Positions 8,593 to 16,877 of a DNA stretch of 64,000 bases are shown here, in pieces. The notes below the pieces were generated by a model that searched no databases, was not told the DNA's origin, and saw only the letters and a program-made list of their open reading frames with translations. Location of the stretch: positions 1-64,000 of the forward strand of contig NZ_CALIZP010000090.1 of assembly GCF_938028825.1 (NCBI RefSeq), in the 5' to 3' direction. The position numbers and the translations under genes were made by a program. Every line of letters starts with the position of its first letter. Within the stretch, counting starts at the first letter, position 1. Source of the DNA: an uncultured Cardiobacterium sp. (GTDB lineage: Bacteria > Pseudomonadota > Gammaproteobacteria > Cardiobacteriales > Cardiobacteriaceae).

Positions 8593-9006
8593 TCAGTTGG
8601 TCAGTGCGGCGCGGATGGCGTCGGCGGTGTCGCGCAGTCCGGCCAGATCCGCCGCCCCTTTGCCGTGTGCGCCGAGCGCTTGCCCCGCCCACATCGGTAT
8701 CAGGTGCATATGGTAATAGAAGACGCTTTGCCCTGCCGCCTCGCCGTTGTATTGCACGACGCGGATGCCATCCGCCTGCAAGGCCTGTTTCTGCGCGCGG
8801 GCGAGTTTCTGGCTGAAGAGGATGATGTGTTGCAGCGAAGCGGGGTCGGCATCGAAAAGGTCGGTGGCAAAGTGTTTCGGGATAATCAGGCTGTGCCCTT
8901 TGCTTTGCGGAAAGGCATCCATGAAAGAAAAAAGGTGATCGTCTTCGTAGATTTTGGCGCAGGGGATTTCCCCGGCCAGGATTTTGTGGAATATGGTGTC
9001 GCTCAT
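8593..9006 (-). CDS. HIT-family protein with altered histidine triad
   Basis: A 137-residue histidine-triad nucleotide-binding protein: IFHKILAGEIPCAKIYEDD at the N-terminus and LIIPKHF in the middle are typical of HIT hydrolases, which cleave purine nucleoside phosphoramidates or similar compounds. The active-site motif reads VFYYHMHLIP where family members usually have VFHxHxHxxP. The first histidine of the triad is therefore a tyrosine while the catalytic middle His remains. The gene begins the HIT-folD-fldA cluster. Confidence 0.9.
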   Translation of the reverse strand: MSDTIFHKILAGEIPCAKIYEDDHLFSFMDAFPQSKGHSLIIPKHFATDLFDADPASLQHIILFSQKLARAQKQALQADGIRVVQYNGEAAGQSVFYYHMHLIPMWAGQALGAHGKGAADLAGLRDTADAIRAALTN

Positions 9007-9029
9007 TGTGTTTTCCTCGCGGGATAAAT

Positions 9030-9060
9030 AAAAAAGGCACGGTAATGAATCGTGCCTTTT
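9030..9060 (-). terminator. Terminator of the H-NS-type gene
   Basis: The hairpin AAAGGCACG-GTAATGAAT-CGTGCCTTT is flanked by A and T runs and lies 26 bases after the stop of the H-NS-type gene. Transcription of the HIT-folD-fldA genes must start within or read through this short gap. Confidence 0.75.
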
Positions 9061-9085
9061 ATCCGTTCTTGCGGCATGCAGGGAT

Positions 9086-9397
9086 TTATTGGATTAGCAG
9101 GTCGTGTTCGTTACCGCCATGTTCAAGATGCTCGATGAACCATTGCGGCTTGCGCCCCATGCCGCTCCAGGTTTGTTTCGGATTGGCGGGATTACGATAG
9201 CGCGGCGGCATGACCGTACGTTGCACCGGGCCTTTATTGCCTTCCATACTGGTGATGAATCGTGCCGCCTGCCGTTGCGCTTCGGAAAGAATATCGCGGG
9301 CGCGTTTCTTCTTTTGGCGATCAATGTGATTGATCAGGGCTTCAAAGTCATCGTTGTTCAGGTTATCGACTTGATTGAAGAGTTCTTCTAGGCTCAT
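9086..9397 (-). CDS. hns: H-NS family nucleoid-associated protein
   Basis: A 103-residue DNA-binding protein. The N-terminal half (LEELFNQVDNLNNDDFEALI) is a predicted oligomerising coiled coil. The C-terminus holds the H-NS core YRNPANPKQTWSGMGRKPQW, whose TWSGxGRxP loop inserts into the minor groove of AT-rich DNA. It is shorter than E. coli H-NS, as in the H-NS homologues of several beta- and gammaproteobacteria. It has its own promoter and terminator and is probably a silencer of AT-rich acquired DNA such as the island at 1.6-3.2 kb. Confidence 0.92.
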   Translation of the reverse strand: MSLEELFNQVDNLNNDDFEALINHIDRQKKKRARDILSEAQRQAARFITSMEGNKGPVQRTVMPPRYRNPANPKQTWSGMGRKPQWFIEHLEHGGNEHDLLIQ

Positions 9398-9431
9398 GGT
9401 ATGTCCTCTGTTTGTTTAAGAAAGCGGCGCA

Positions 9432-9461
9432 ATTATATATCCATATTCGCTAATATGTAAA
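9432..9461 (-). promoter_or_regulatory. Promoter of the H-NS-type gene
   Basis: On the minus strand TTTACA (9461-9456) is followed after 18 bases by a perfect TATAAT (9437-9432), 34 bases ahead of the ATG, in a very AT-rich stretch. AGAGGA lies before the start codon. Confidence 0.75.
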
Positions 9462-9534
9462 GCGTCAGTATCATATCAGCAGAAAAATACTTGCCTGCCG
9501 CTTTCTTCTCTTTGCATAAGCGCTGTTTTCTTTG

Positions 9535-10917
9535 TCATTTTTCATTTTCTGCCTCCTCTTTCATTTTCTCGTAGCGTTTTTGCAAACCGGATACTTTCTG
9601 CCGCTCGTTATCCGGCAATGTCGGATCTTTCAGGGCGCGCGATACTTGCGCCTCGGCCAGTTTGTAATCGCCAATCAGGGCGTAGTATTTGGCGGAAAGC
9701 AGGAATTGTTCGGCGCTGCGGTGCTCGCGGTCGAGCAATTCTCCATACAGGTCGTAATATTGCACGGCACCGGGATCACGGGCGATTTGTCCTTGCAGGA
9801 GTTTTTCCGCCTCCCGGTATTTGCCGCTGGCCATCAGGCTGCGGGCATAGGGGATAATCAGGTTCTCATTATTGCGCCAACGCCGCCAGGCATTGCCGAG
9901 AATGTTCTCGGCATTTTGATTATTGCCATTGGCGAGCGCCTCTTCGCCATGCAGCCGGGCAAAGGCGGCGTTTTTATCGGCAGGCAGGGTAGACAGTATG
10001 TCCGCCAGCGCGGCGCGGTCATAGCGGCGCTGGGCATCGAGTGCCCGGCGGTATTGGGCGGCGAGCGGGTCGGCAGGCTGGAATTCGCGCTGTTTGTAGC
10101 GGCTGTATCGCCCAATGGCCGCTTTGGCGAGTTGGTAATCGAGCGGATTGCGGGTGGACTTGTTTTTTTCCGCTTTTGCCAATTGGCGGTCAATGCGGTT
10201 TTGCGGCAAGGGGTGGGTCAACAAGAATTCCGGCGGCTGGCTGCCGTGTATCATCAATTTCTCAAAGAAGACTGCCATTTGCGCTTCGTCATAGCCTGCT
10301 TTACGCAGGATTTTCACAGCGACATCATCCGCCTGTTGTTCATGGGCGCGTGAATATTCCAGTTGTTTTTCGCGGATATAGGCTTGCGAGCCGATAATTG
10401 CCGCTTGTGCGCCTTGCGGGCTGTCGCCGGCAGCGGCGACGGCAATACCGGCGAGCATGCCGATGGCCTGCATCCAGCCGTATTTCTCGGCATTGGCGAT
10501 GGAGCGTGCGATATGTGATTGGCTGACGTGGCCGATTTCGTGCGCGATGACGCCCGCCAATTGGTCTTCGTTATCGGTCATGGCAATCAGGCCGCTGTTG
10601 ATGCCGATATAACCGCCGCCGGTGGCAAAGGCGTTGATGGCGGGTGAATCGATGACAAAGAAATGGTAACCGGAAGCGGCAGGCGCGTATTTGCCGAGGC
10701 GGTTGCCCAATTCGCGTACATATTGCGTGATTTCCGGCTGTTCGAGCAGTTCACCGTTTTGCCGCAGGCGGCCTTCGACCGCCATGCCGATATTGCGCGC
10801 TTTATCGCCGCTAAATATGCGTTTTTCGGGATTGCCGAGATCGGGCAGTTCGATATCGGCAGCATGAACACCACAGGCGGCAAGCGTGGCGAGCAGGATG
10901 ACAAGCGGTTTTTTCAT
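9535..10917 (-). CDS. bepA: M48 metalloprotease/TPR protein, BepA-like
   Basis: A 460-residue periplasmic zinc protease. It starts at MKKPLVILLATLAACGVHA, a cleavable signal peptide preceded by a GGGAGGA Shine-Dalgarno; the longer upstream frame lacks these. The catalytic motif is VIAHEIGHVSQSH, with a second zinc-ligand region near EQQADDVAVKILRKAGYD. The C-terminal third is a TPR array. The architecture matches E. coli BepA (YfgC), which degrades or assists stalled outer-membrane proteins such as LptD. A Correia-like element lies directly upstream. Confidence 0.9.
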   Translation of the reverse strand: MKKPLVILLATLAACGVHAADIELPDLGNPEKRIFSGDKARNIGMAVEGRLRQNGELLEQPEITQYVRELGNRLGKYAPAASGYHFFVIDSPAINAFATGGGYIGINSGLIAMTDNEDQLAGVIAHEIGHVSQSHIARSIANAEKYGWMQAIGMLAGIAVAAAGDSPQGAQAAIIGSQAYIREKQLEYSRAHEQQADDVAVKILRKAGYDEAQMAVFFEKLMIHGSQPPEFLLTHPLPQNRIDRQLAKAEKNKSTRNPLDYQLAKAAIGRYSRYKQREFQPADPLAAQYRRALDAQRRYDRAALADILSTLPADKNAAFARLHGEEALANGNNQNAENILGNAWRRWRNNENLIIPYARSLMASGKYREAEKLLQGQIARDPGAVQYYDLYGELLDREHRSAEQFLLSAKYYALIGDYKLAEAQVSRALKDPTLPDNERQKVSGLQKRYEKMKEEAENEK

Positions 10918-10945
10918 GGGTTTCCTCCCGGTGTGAATGGCCGGA

Positions 10946-11083
10946 TATAGTGGTTTCAAGCAGGGATAAGATAAAGCGGCAAAACCGAAGGCAGTACAGA
11001 AACTGCGGCGCGGGTTTCCCATAAAAATCGCGTAGCAATTTTTATGGGTATCCGCTCAGGCTTGCCTGCACCGTATCACCCCT
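10946..11083. repeat. Correia-like element, long form (copy A)
   Basis: The element starts TATAGTGGTTTCAAG and contains GAAGGCAGTACAGAAACTGC, then the palindrome arms CCCATAAAAATCGC / GCAATTTTTATGGG. Read in reverse it aligns over its whole length with the copy at 38306-38452. The far end is degenerate (GTATCACCCCTA). It occupies nearly all of the space between ilvD and bepA, so it must lie in the bepA 5' region. Confidence 0.75.
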
Positions 11084-11099
11084 ATTTGCAACACAATAA

Positions 11100-12782
11100 T
11101 CAGAATTCATCCGTCACGCAGCCTTTGGAGGCGGAGCTGACGGTACGCGCATATTTATAATGCACACCCCGGCGCGCACTTTCTTTCAAGGGCGGTTGTA
11201 CCCATTTGGCGCGGCGGGCTTGTAATTCTTCTTCGCTTAAATGAACGTCAATGGTGTTTTTCACCGCATCAATGGTGATGATGTCGCCGTCTTCAATCAG
11301 GGCGATATTGCCGCCTTCCTGCGCTTCGGGCGAGATGTGGCCGACGACAAAGCCATGCGAGCCGCCGGAAAAGCGGCCATCGGTAATCAGCGCAACCTGC
11401 TTGCCCAAGCCTGCTCCCATGATGGCCGAGGTCGGTTTCAGCATTTCCGGCATTCCGGGGCCGCCTTTCGGCCCTTCGTAGCGGATGACGACAACCGTTC
11501 CCGCCGTCACCTCGCCTTTGGCGATGCCTTCGTTGGCGAGAAATTCGCCTTCATAGACCTTTGCCCTGCCGGTGAAGGACAACCCTTCTTTGCCGGTAAT
11601 TTTGGCAACCGCGCCTTCGCTCGCAATATTGCCGTAGAGGATGCGGATATGGCCGGTCGCCTTGATGGGGTTTTCCAGCGGCCGGATGATTTGCTGCCCC
11701 GCCGTGAGGCCGGGCACAGCGGCGAGGTTTTCCGCAACCGTTTTGCCGGTGACGGTCATGCAGTCGCCGTGCAGCAGGCCGTTTTCCAGCATGTATTTCA
11801 TCACCGCCGGCACGCCGCCGATGTGGTGCACATCTTCCATCACGTATTTGCCGCTCGGCTTCATGTCGGCCAGCATCGGCGTGCTCTCGCTCAGGGCGGC
11901 GAGTTCGTCGATGGAAAACGGGATCCCGGCGGCACGGGTGATGGCGAGGAAATGCAGCACGGCATTGGTCGAACCGCCGAGGATGATGGCGAGGCGGAAG
12001 GCGTTTTCCACCGCCTTGCGGGTCACGATGTCGCAGGGGCGGATGTCGTTATCGAGCAGATAACGCAGCGCCCGGCCGACGCGCAGGCATTCCTGCCGCT
12101 TGGCCTCGCCCGCCGCTGGGGTGGACGAATTGAACGGCAGTGCCATGCCCAGCGCCTCGATTGCCGCCGCCATCGTGTTGGCGGTGTACATGCCGCCGCA
12201 GGCCCCCTCGCCCGGGCAGGCGCAATGAATGACTGCGCGATATTCCTGTTCGTCAATCGCCCCCGCCACCTTCTGCCCCCAAGCTTCAAAGGCAGAGACG
12301 ACATCAAGCTTGCGCCCCTGATAATGCCCGGCGGCAATCGTGCCGCCATAAACCAGAATGGAGGGACGGTTCAGGCGCAACTGTGCCATCAGCGCGCCGG
12401 GCATATTTTTGTCGCACCCCACCACCGTCACCAGTGCGTCATAACACATCGCCTGCATGAAGGTTTCGATTGAATCGGCAATCACATCGCGCGAAACCAG
12501 CGAATAGCGCATTCCCTGCGTGCCCATCGAAATGCCGTCGCTGACGCCGATGGTATTGAAGATCAGGCCGACGCTGTCCGTATCGCGCACCCCTTCCTTA
12601 ATAAGGGTGGCGAGATCGTTCAAGTGCATATTGCAGGGATTGCCTTCATAACCCGTACTGGCAATGCCGACCAGCGGCTTGCGTAAATCATCATCCGTCA
12701 GGCCGATGGCGTGCAACATCGCCTGCGCGGCAGGCTGGGTATCGTCCTGGGTGATATGTTTGCTGTATTTGTTAACTGACAT
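11100..12782 (-). CDS. ilvD: Dihydroxy-acid dehydratase
   Basis: IlvD makes 2-oxo acids from dihydroxy acids in valine/isoleucine biosynthesis, using an Fe-S cluster. The cluster cysteines are visible in NPCNMHLN, VVGCDKNMPG and CPGEGACGGMYTANTMAAA. The C-terminal ITDGRFSGGSHGFVVGHISP is the family signature. About 560 residues, the shorter bacterial class. I chose the start at MSVNKYSKHIT; an in-frame ATG 12 bases upstream is equally close to a weak ribosome site. It lies just after the antiporter gene and is probably co-transcribed with it. Confidence 0.95.
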   Translation of the reverse strand: MSVNKYSKHITQDDTQPAAQAMLHAIGLTDDDLRKPLVGIASTGYEGNPCNMHLNDLATLIKEGVRDTDSVGLIFNTIGVSDGISMGTQGMRYSLVSRDVIADSIETFMQAMCYDALVTVVGCDKNMPGALMAQLRLNRPSILVYGGTIAAGHYQGRKLDVVSAFEAWGQKVAGAIDEQEYRAVIHCACPGEGACGGMYTANTMAAAIEALGMALPFNSSTPAAGEAKRQECLRVGRALRYLLDNDIRPCDIVTRKAVENAFRLAIILGGSTNAVLHFLAITRAAGIPFSIDELAALSESTPMLADMKPSGKYVMEDVHHIGGVPAVMKYMLENGLLHGDCMTVTGKTVAENLAAVPGLTAGQQIIRPLENPIKATGHIRILYGNIASEGAVAKITGKEGLSFTGRAKVYEGEFLANEGIAKGEVTAGTVVVIRYEGPKGGPGMPEMLKPTSAIMGAGLGKQVALITDGRFSGGSHGFVVGHISPEAQEGGNIALIEDGDIITIDAVKNTIDVHLSEEELQARRAKWVQPPLKESARRGVHYKYARTVSSASKGCVTDEF

Positions 12783-12806
12783 AAAAGAAACCATAAAAAC
12801 AGAAAA

Positions 12807-14189
12807 TTACAACACCATTGCTGCGAGCCAGCCGGCGAGCAGCAGCGGGATATTGTAGTGAATAAAGGTCGGAATCACGCTGTCCTTAATATGATTGTGC
12901 TGACCATCGGCATTAAAACCCATCGTCGGGCCGAGGGTGGAATCGGAAGCGGGCGAACCGGCATCGCCGAGAGCACCGGCCGTGCCGATAATGGAAACCG
13001 TCGCCAAGGGCGAAAAACCCATATGCACACAAATCGGCACATAAATCGCGGCAATAATCGGCAAAGTGGAAAACGAACTGCCGATGCCCATCGTCACCAG
13101 CAAGCCGACCACCAGCATGGCAAGCGATACCATCGCCTTGCTATTGCCGAAAAAGGCGATGCTGTCGCGCACCAGCGGCTCAATCCCGCCGGTGGCATTC
13201 ATTACAGCTGCAAAGCCATTGGCGGCAATCATGATGAAGGCAATCATGCTCATCATGCGGATACCGCTATTAAAGACCGTATCCGCCTGTTGCCAGCGAA
13301 TAACGCGCGCAACCATAAAAATCGCGAAACCCAGCAGGCCGGCAAGAATCAGCGAGCCCGTATATTTCTGCACCAAAAAGGCGACGACGACGGCAATGGT
13401 GGCAATAAGGATATTGCCAGGCTTAACCGGAATCTGCTCCGCTGCACCCTCGACCGGCAAATCCTTGTAATGACGCGGCTTGCGGTAACTGTAAAACACC
13501 GCCAGCGCAAGCCCCGCCACCATGCCCAGCGCGGGAATGGCCATCGCCTGATAGATATTGACACCGGACACATCCATGCCGAACTTGGTGATATTGCCGA
13601 GCAGAATCTTGTTCAAGAAAATATCGCCAAAACCATACGGCACGAACATATAAGTACACACCAGACCGAAAGTCACCACGCAGGCGAGCATACGGCGATC
13701 AAGATTGAGGCGGTTCATCACGACCAGCAGCGGCGGAATAATCAGCGGGATAAAGGCAATATGAATCGGCACCAGGTTCTGACTCATGATACTCATGACG
13801 AGCAGGGCGATAATCAGCAGCCATTTCAGATAATGGGCGCTGCCGTGGGAAGCGTGCCTGACGATGACATTGGCCATCGCCTGCGACAGGCCGGAATACG
13901 AAATGGCAACGGCAAAAGCACCCAGCACCGCATAGGACAACGCTGTTGCCGTGCCTGCGGCAATGCCTTCCTCAAACACCTTGACCAGATACTTCAATTT
14001 TAAAATAACGCCCGGTTCGGATACTCCCGCCACCACATCCGGCGGCAAGGCGGCGAGAATGGTTTCGGCGGGAATATCGGCGATCAGCCCGCCGACAAAG
14101 GCGCTGATAATCAGGCTGAAAACTACATGAACGCGCGCCAGCGACAGCACAAGCATCAGGCACACGGCAAGAACGACGGGATTTATCAT
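12807..14189 (-). CDS. Na+/H+ antiporter-family (YuiF/NhaC-like) membrane transporter
   Basis: A 460-residue integral membrane protein with about 11-12 hydrophobic helices. Motifs such as MSQNLVPIHIAFIPLIIPPLL, GIGSSFSTLPIIAAIYVP and GTAGALGDAGSPASDSTLGP are characteristic of the COG2056/YuiF branch of the ion transporter superfamily. Members have been annotated as Na+/H+ antiporters or amino-acid permeases, so the substrate is uncertain. The start at MINPVVLAV is set by a TTGGAG Shine-Dalgarno 8 bases upstream. Its position ahead of ilvD hints at amino-acid or ion handling, but this is only context. Confidence 0.8.
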   Translation of the reverse strand: MINPVVLAVCLMLVLSLARVHVVFSLIISAFVGGLIADIPAETILAALPPDVVAGVSEPGVILKLKYLVKVFEEGIAAGTATALSYAVLGAFAVAISYSGLSQAMANVIVRHASHGSAHYLKWLLIIALLVMSIMSQNLVPIHIAFIPLIIPPLLVVMNRLNLDRRMLACVVTFGLVCTYMFVPYGFGDIFLNKILLGNITKFGMDVSGVNIYQAMAIPALGMVAGLALAVFYSYRKPRHYKDLPVEGAAEQIPVKPGNILIATIAVVVAFLVQKYTGSLILAGLLGFAIFMVARVIRWQQADTVFNSGIRMMSMIAFIMIAANGFAAVMNATGGIEPLVRDSIAFFGNSKAMVSLAMLVVGLLVTMGIGSSFSTLPIIAAIYVPICVHMGFSPLATVSIIGTAGALGDAGSPASDSTLGPTMGFNADGQHNHIKDSVIPTFIHYNIPLLLAGWLAAMVL

Positions 14190-14232
14190 GATGTAACTCC
14201 AATATAGGCATAATAAGGCAATAAGGCGCGGC

Positions 14233-14261
14233 ATTATGGGACAAGAAAAGGCGCGGTGCAA
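14233..14261 (-). promoter_or_regulatory. Promoter of the antiporter-ilvD unit
   Basis: On the minus strand TTGCAC (14261-14256), 17-base spacer, CATAAT (14238-14233), 44 bases upstream of the antiporter ATG. Confidence 0.65.
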
Positions 14262-14340
14262 AACTTGTTACTGCGCGTGATACATATCATTCCCGTCACT
14301 CCCGCTGCAAAATGAATAACCACTTGTTGGCATGAAGAAA

Positions 14341-14446
14341 TATAGTCTGTTCAAACAGGATTGAGGCGAGGCGGCAAGCCGAAGACAGCGCAACCGGTGC
14401 GGCACGACCCGCCAACGCCGCATCATTTCCATTTGAAATGACTATA
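14341..14446. repeat. Correia-like element, short form, complete (copy C)
   Basis: A 106-bp element bounded by TATAGT and ACTATA. The terminal inverted repeats are TATAGTCTGTTCAAACAGGA on the left and, reversed, TATAGTCATTTCAAATGGAA on the right. The core carries GCGGCAAGCCGAAGACAG, the counterpart of CTGTCTGCGGC in neisserial Correia elements. It lies in the 14190-14589 intergenic region between divergent genes; apart from this element and the antiporter promoter I see nothing else there. Confidence 0.85.
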
Positions 14447-14589
14447 AATGTTCGCATATACGTTTGTGCAATATGCCACGGGCAATGTCCCGTCTGAAAA
14501 ACGGTTATCCACTCCCGAAAACGCGGCTTGCAATAGCATGCCCCGCGCAAACCCCGTACAATCCGCGCCGTTTTTCCGCCCCAGCCGCC

Positions 14590-14922
14590 ATGAAAGCCGT
14601 CCTCCCCATCCTTTGCGCCCTGCTTGCCGCCTGTGCGCCGCCATCACCGCCCGCCACCGGTCCGGTGGAACCCGCCGACGCACCGTCCGGCCGCAACCTC
14701 ATCATCTTCTACGACACCCCGCAGGCAGAAAAGACATTGCTTGCCGCCGCCGGGCAGTATGGCGCACGCCTGCTCTACCGCTACCGCCATCTGCGCGCCG
14801 TCGCCATCCCCGCAAACAGGGACATGGCGCAGGCTGTCGCCCACTTCTCGCGTCTGCCCGGCGTTAACCGGGTAACACGCGACCGCATACATCAGCTTGA
14901 CTCACAACAAGGCACCCCATGA
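14590..14922 (+). CDS. Small lipoprotein with inhibitor I9-like domain
   Basis: The 110-residue product starts MKAVLPILCALLAACAPPSPP, a lipoprotein signal with lipobox LAAC. The mature part (NLIIFYDTPQAEKTLLAAAG ... RYRHLRAVAIPANRD ... LPGVNRVTRD) has the layout of subtilisin propeptides/I9 inhibitors: a beta strand, the helix, a conserved RAVAIP-like strand and a terminal PGVxxVxxD. No peptidase domain follows, so this would be a free-standing inhibitor-like or chaperone-like lipoprotein. The family call is from pattern recognition. The stop overlaps the next ATG (ATGA). Confidence 0.65.
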   Translation: MKAVLPILCALLAACAPPSPPATGPVEPADAPSGRNLIIFYDTPQAEKTLLAAAGQYGARLLYRYRHLRAVAIPANRDMAQAVAHFSRLPGVNRVTRDRIHQLDSQQGTP

Positions 14923-15332
14923 CCGACATCAACCTCGATCCGCATCTGCACACCCGCATCCGCCGCTTCTGCGAAATCGGCGACACCTTCGCCGCCGAAG
15001 GCAAATACCCGCAAGCCATCGGAGCCTACCAGTACGCCTGGAACCTGCTGCCCGCGCCCAAAACCCGCTGGGAAGCGGCGACCTGGCTGCTTGCCGCCAT
15101 TGGTGATGCCTGGTTTCTGCACGGCGACTACGCCCGTGCCTGCGCCAAATTCCGCGAGGTATTGCCCTGTCCGGGCGCGGCCACCAACCCCTTTATCCGC
15201 CTGCGCTTCGGCCAGACCCTGTTTGAGCTGGGCGATGCGGCCGCCGCCGAAGAACTGCAACTGGCCCGCCAACTGGCAGGCGATGGCATTTTTGCCGACG
15301 AAGATCCCAAATACCTTGCCGCGATCAACTAA
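14919..15332 (+). CDS. TPR-like hypothetical protein
   Basis: A 137-residue soluble, helical protein with TPR-like repeats: GDTFAAEGKYPQAIGAYQYA, then GDAWFLHGDYARACAKFREV and GQTLFELGDAAAAEELQLA. It probably acts as a protein-binding adaptor; I know no specific function. Its ATG overlaps the stop of the lipoprotein gene, and dnaQ follows 9 bases later, so the three genes form an operon. Confidence 0.75.
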   Translation: MTDINLDPHLHTRIRRFCEIGDTFAAEGKYPQAIGAYQYAWNLLPAPKTRWEAATWLLAAIGDAWFLHGDYARACAKFREVLPCPGAATNPFIRLRFGQTLFELGDAAAAEELQLARQLAGDGIFADEDPKYLAAIN

Positions 15333-15341
15333 GGAAACCCC

Positions 15342-16049
15342 ATGCGCCAAATCATCTTCGACACCGAAACCACCGGCATGAACTTCAACAGCCGCGACAA
15401 ATCCGAAGGCCACCGCATCATCGAAATCGGCTGCATCGAGCTCATCGACCGCCGCCCGACCGAAAACTACTTCCACCAATACATCAACCCCGAACAAATT
15501 ATTGACCCCGACGCCGTGCGCGTGCACGGCATCACCAACGAACGCGTCGCCGGCGAGCCGACCTTCGCCGCCATCCTCGGCGAACTCCTCGCCTACCTCG
15601 ACGGCGCGGACGAACTCATCGCCCACAACATGCCGTTCGACCAGTCCTTCCTCAATCGCGAATTCAAACTCGCCAAACTCAAATTCAAACTCGAAGACCG
15701 CTTCCGGCTGACCGACACCCTGCAACTCGCCAAGGCCAAAGTGCCGACCGCGCGGCACAACCTTGATGTCCTCTGCAAATACTATGGTATCGACAACAGC
15801 AACCGCAGCCTGCACGGTGCCCTGCTCGACTCGCAACTCCTCGCCGAAGTCTATCTGCGCCTGACCACCGAACAATCCGGCTTCGACTTCGCCCCCACCC
15901 CCGCCGTCGCCGAAAAAACCGCCGCACCCGCTGCTGTGCAAACCGCCCGCACCGCACCGCCTGCCACCGGCGGCGGCTGGCAAAGCATCACCATCAGCGA
16001 CGCAGAAGCCGCCGCCCATCAGGCCTACCTTGAAAAAATACGCCAATAA
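15342..16049 (+). CDS. dnaQ: DNA polymerase III epsilon subunit (3'-5' exonuclease)
   Basis: DnaQ proofreads for the replicative polymerase. The 235-residue protein carries ExoI IIFDTETTGM, ExoII LIAHNMPFDQSFLNRE and ExoIII LHGALLDSQLLAEVY, giving the acidic residues and His of a DEDDh exonuclease. The last 50 residues are Ala/Pro-rich, as in the flexible tail that binds the alpha subunit. AAGGAA precedes the ATG. It overlaps the next gene by 20 bases. Confidence 0.95.
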   Translation: MRQIIFDTETTGMNFNSRDKSEGHRIIEIGCIELIDRRPTENYFHQYINPEQIIDPDAVRVHGITNERVAGEPTFAAILGELLAYLDGADELIAHNMPFDQSFLNREFKLAKLKFKLEDRFRLTDTLQLAKAKVPTARHNLDVLCKYYGIDNSNRSLHGALLDSQLLAEVYLRLTTEQSGFDFAPTPAVAEKTAAPAAVQTARTAPPATGGGWQSITISDAEAAAHQAYLEKIRQ

Positions 16050-16674
16050 ACGCACCGCCCGCTTCTGCTGCTACGCCACCGCCAGTCTTATCAGCCTCTA
16101 CTTCGGTGCCGCCTTCGTGCACGGCGTTATCTGGCGCGGCAGTGCGTCCACCGGCGCGTGGCTGCTGGCGCTCATCACCAGCCTCGCGCTCGCCGCCCTG
16201 CCGTGGCTGTGGGCGGCATACCTCGGCAAATACCGCGCCACCCCTGCCGCCAAAGCGCCCACCATCCAGGAACAGCTGCTGGCGCGCGCTGCCGCCGACC
16301 TCGCCGCCCTGCGCGACAACGCCGTGCAATACCGCTGCCGTGCCGACGGCGAACGCATCGGCCTGCTGCTCGAACAACTCTGCAACCACAGCGAAACCTA
16401 CCTGCGCGAACTCGGCGGCGATGATGACAAAATCCGCGCCAACCGCCCGCTACTCACCGTCTATCTGCCCGAACTGGCGCACATCAGCCTGCTCTACCTG
16501 CAACTGCCTGCCGCCGAGCTCGGCGAACACAACCGCCGCCAACTGCTGCAACTCATCAGTGCCACCCACGATCTCATCCGCAACGGTCACGCGGGCATGC
16601 GCGCCCGCACCCTGCACGACCTCGAAACCCGCATGGAAGTCCTGCGCGAACGCCTCGGCACCGGCGGACGCTGA
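16030..16674 (+). CDS. Hypothetical inner-membrane protein
   Basis: I do not recognise this 214-residue protein. It probably starts at a TTG inside the 3' end of dnaQ (MKKYANKRTARFC). Two hydrophobic segments follow (about residues 13-33 and 42-62), then a charged helical cytoplasmic domain rich in Arg, Leu and Glu. The general layout resembles XpaC-like proteins, but that is weak. It continues the dnaQ operon. Confidence 0.6.
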   Translation: MKKYANKRTARFCCYATASLISLYFGAAFVHGVIWRGSASTGAWLLALITSLALAALPWLWAAYLGKYRATPAAKAPTIQEQLLARAAADLAALRDNAVQYRCRADGERIGLLLEQLCNHSETYLRELGGDDDKIRANRPLLTVYLPELAHISLLYLQLPAAELGEHNRRQLLQLISATHDLIRNGHAGMRARTLHDLETRMEVLRERLGTGGR

Positions 16675-16735
16675 AAACCGGCACTATTTGGCGCAGCGGC
16701 AATGATTTCCACGGAAGAGACTGTCTGCTGCCGCC

Positions 16736-16749
16736 TTGATGTGAATCAA
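16736..16749. promoter_or_regulatory. FNR-type box upstream of frdABCD
   Basis: TTGAT-GTGA-ATCAA is a perfect match to the FNR consensus TTGATnnnnATCAA. It is 128 bases ahead of frdA. A TATAAA at 16769-16774 lies roughly where a -10 element would be expected for FNR-activated initiation. This predicts anaerobic induction of fumarate reductase. Confidence 0.8.
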
Positions 16750-16877
16750 TGGGGACCCGATTGGTTCTTATAAATTCTTATTTTCATTAAAGAAAACCCG
16801 ATAAAAATACCTTTGCGTGGCCAAGCCGTGTTAAAATACCCACAATTCAACAAGAGGCATAAACAAGAGGTATTTTT

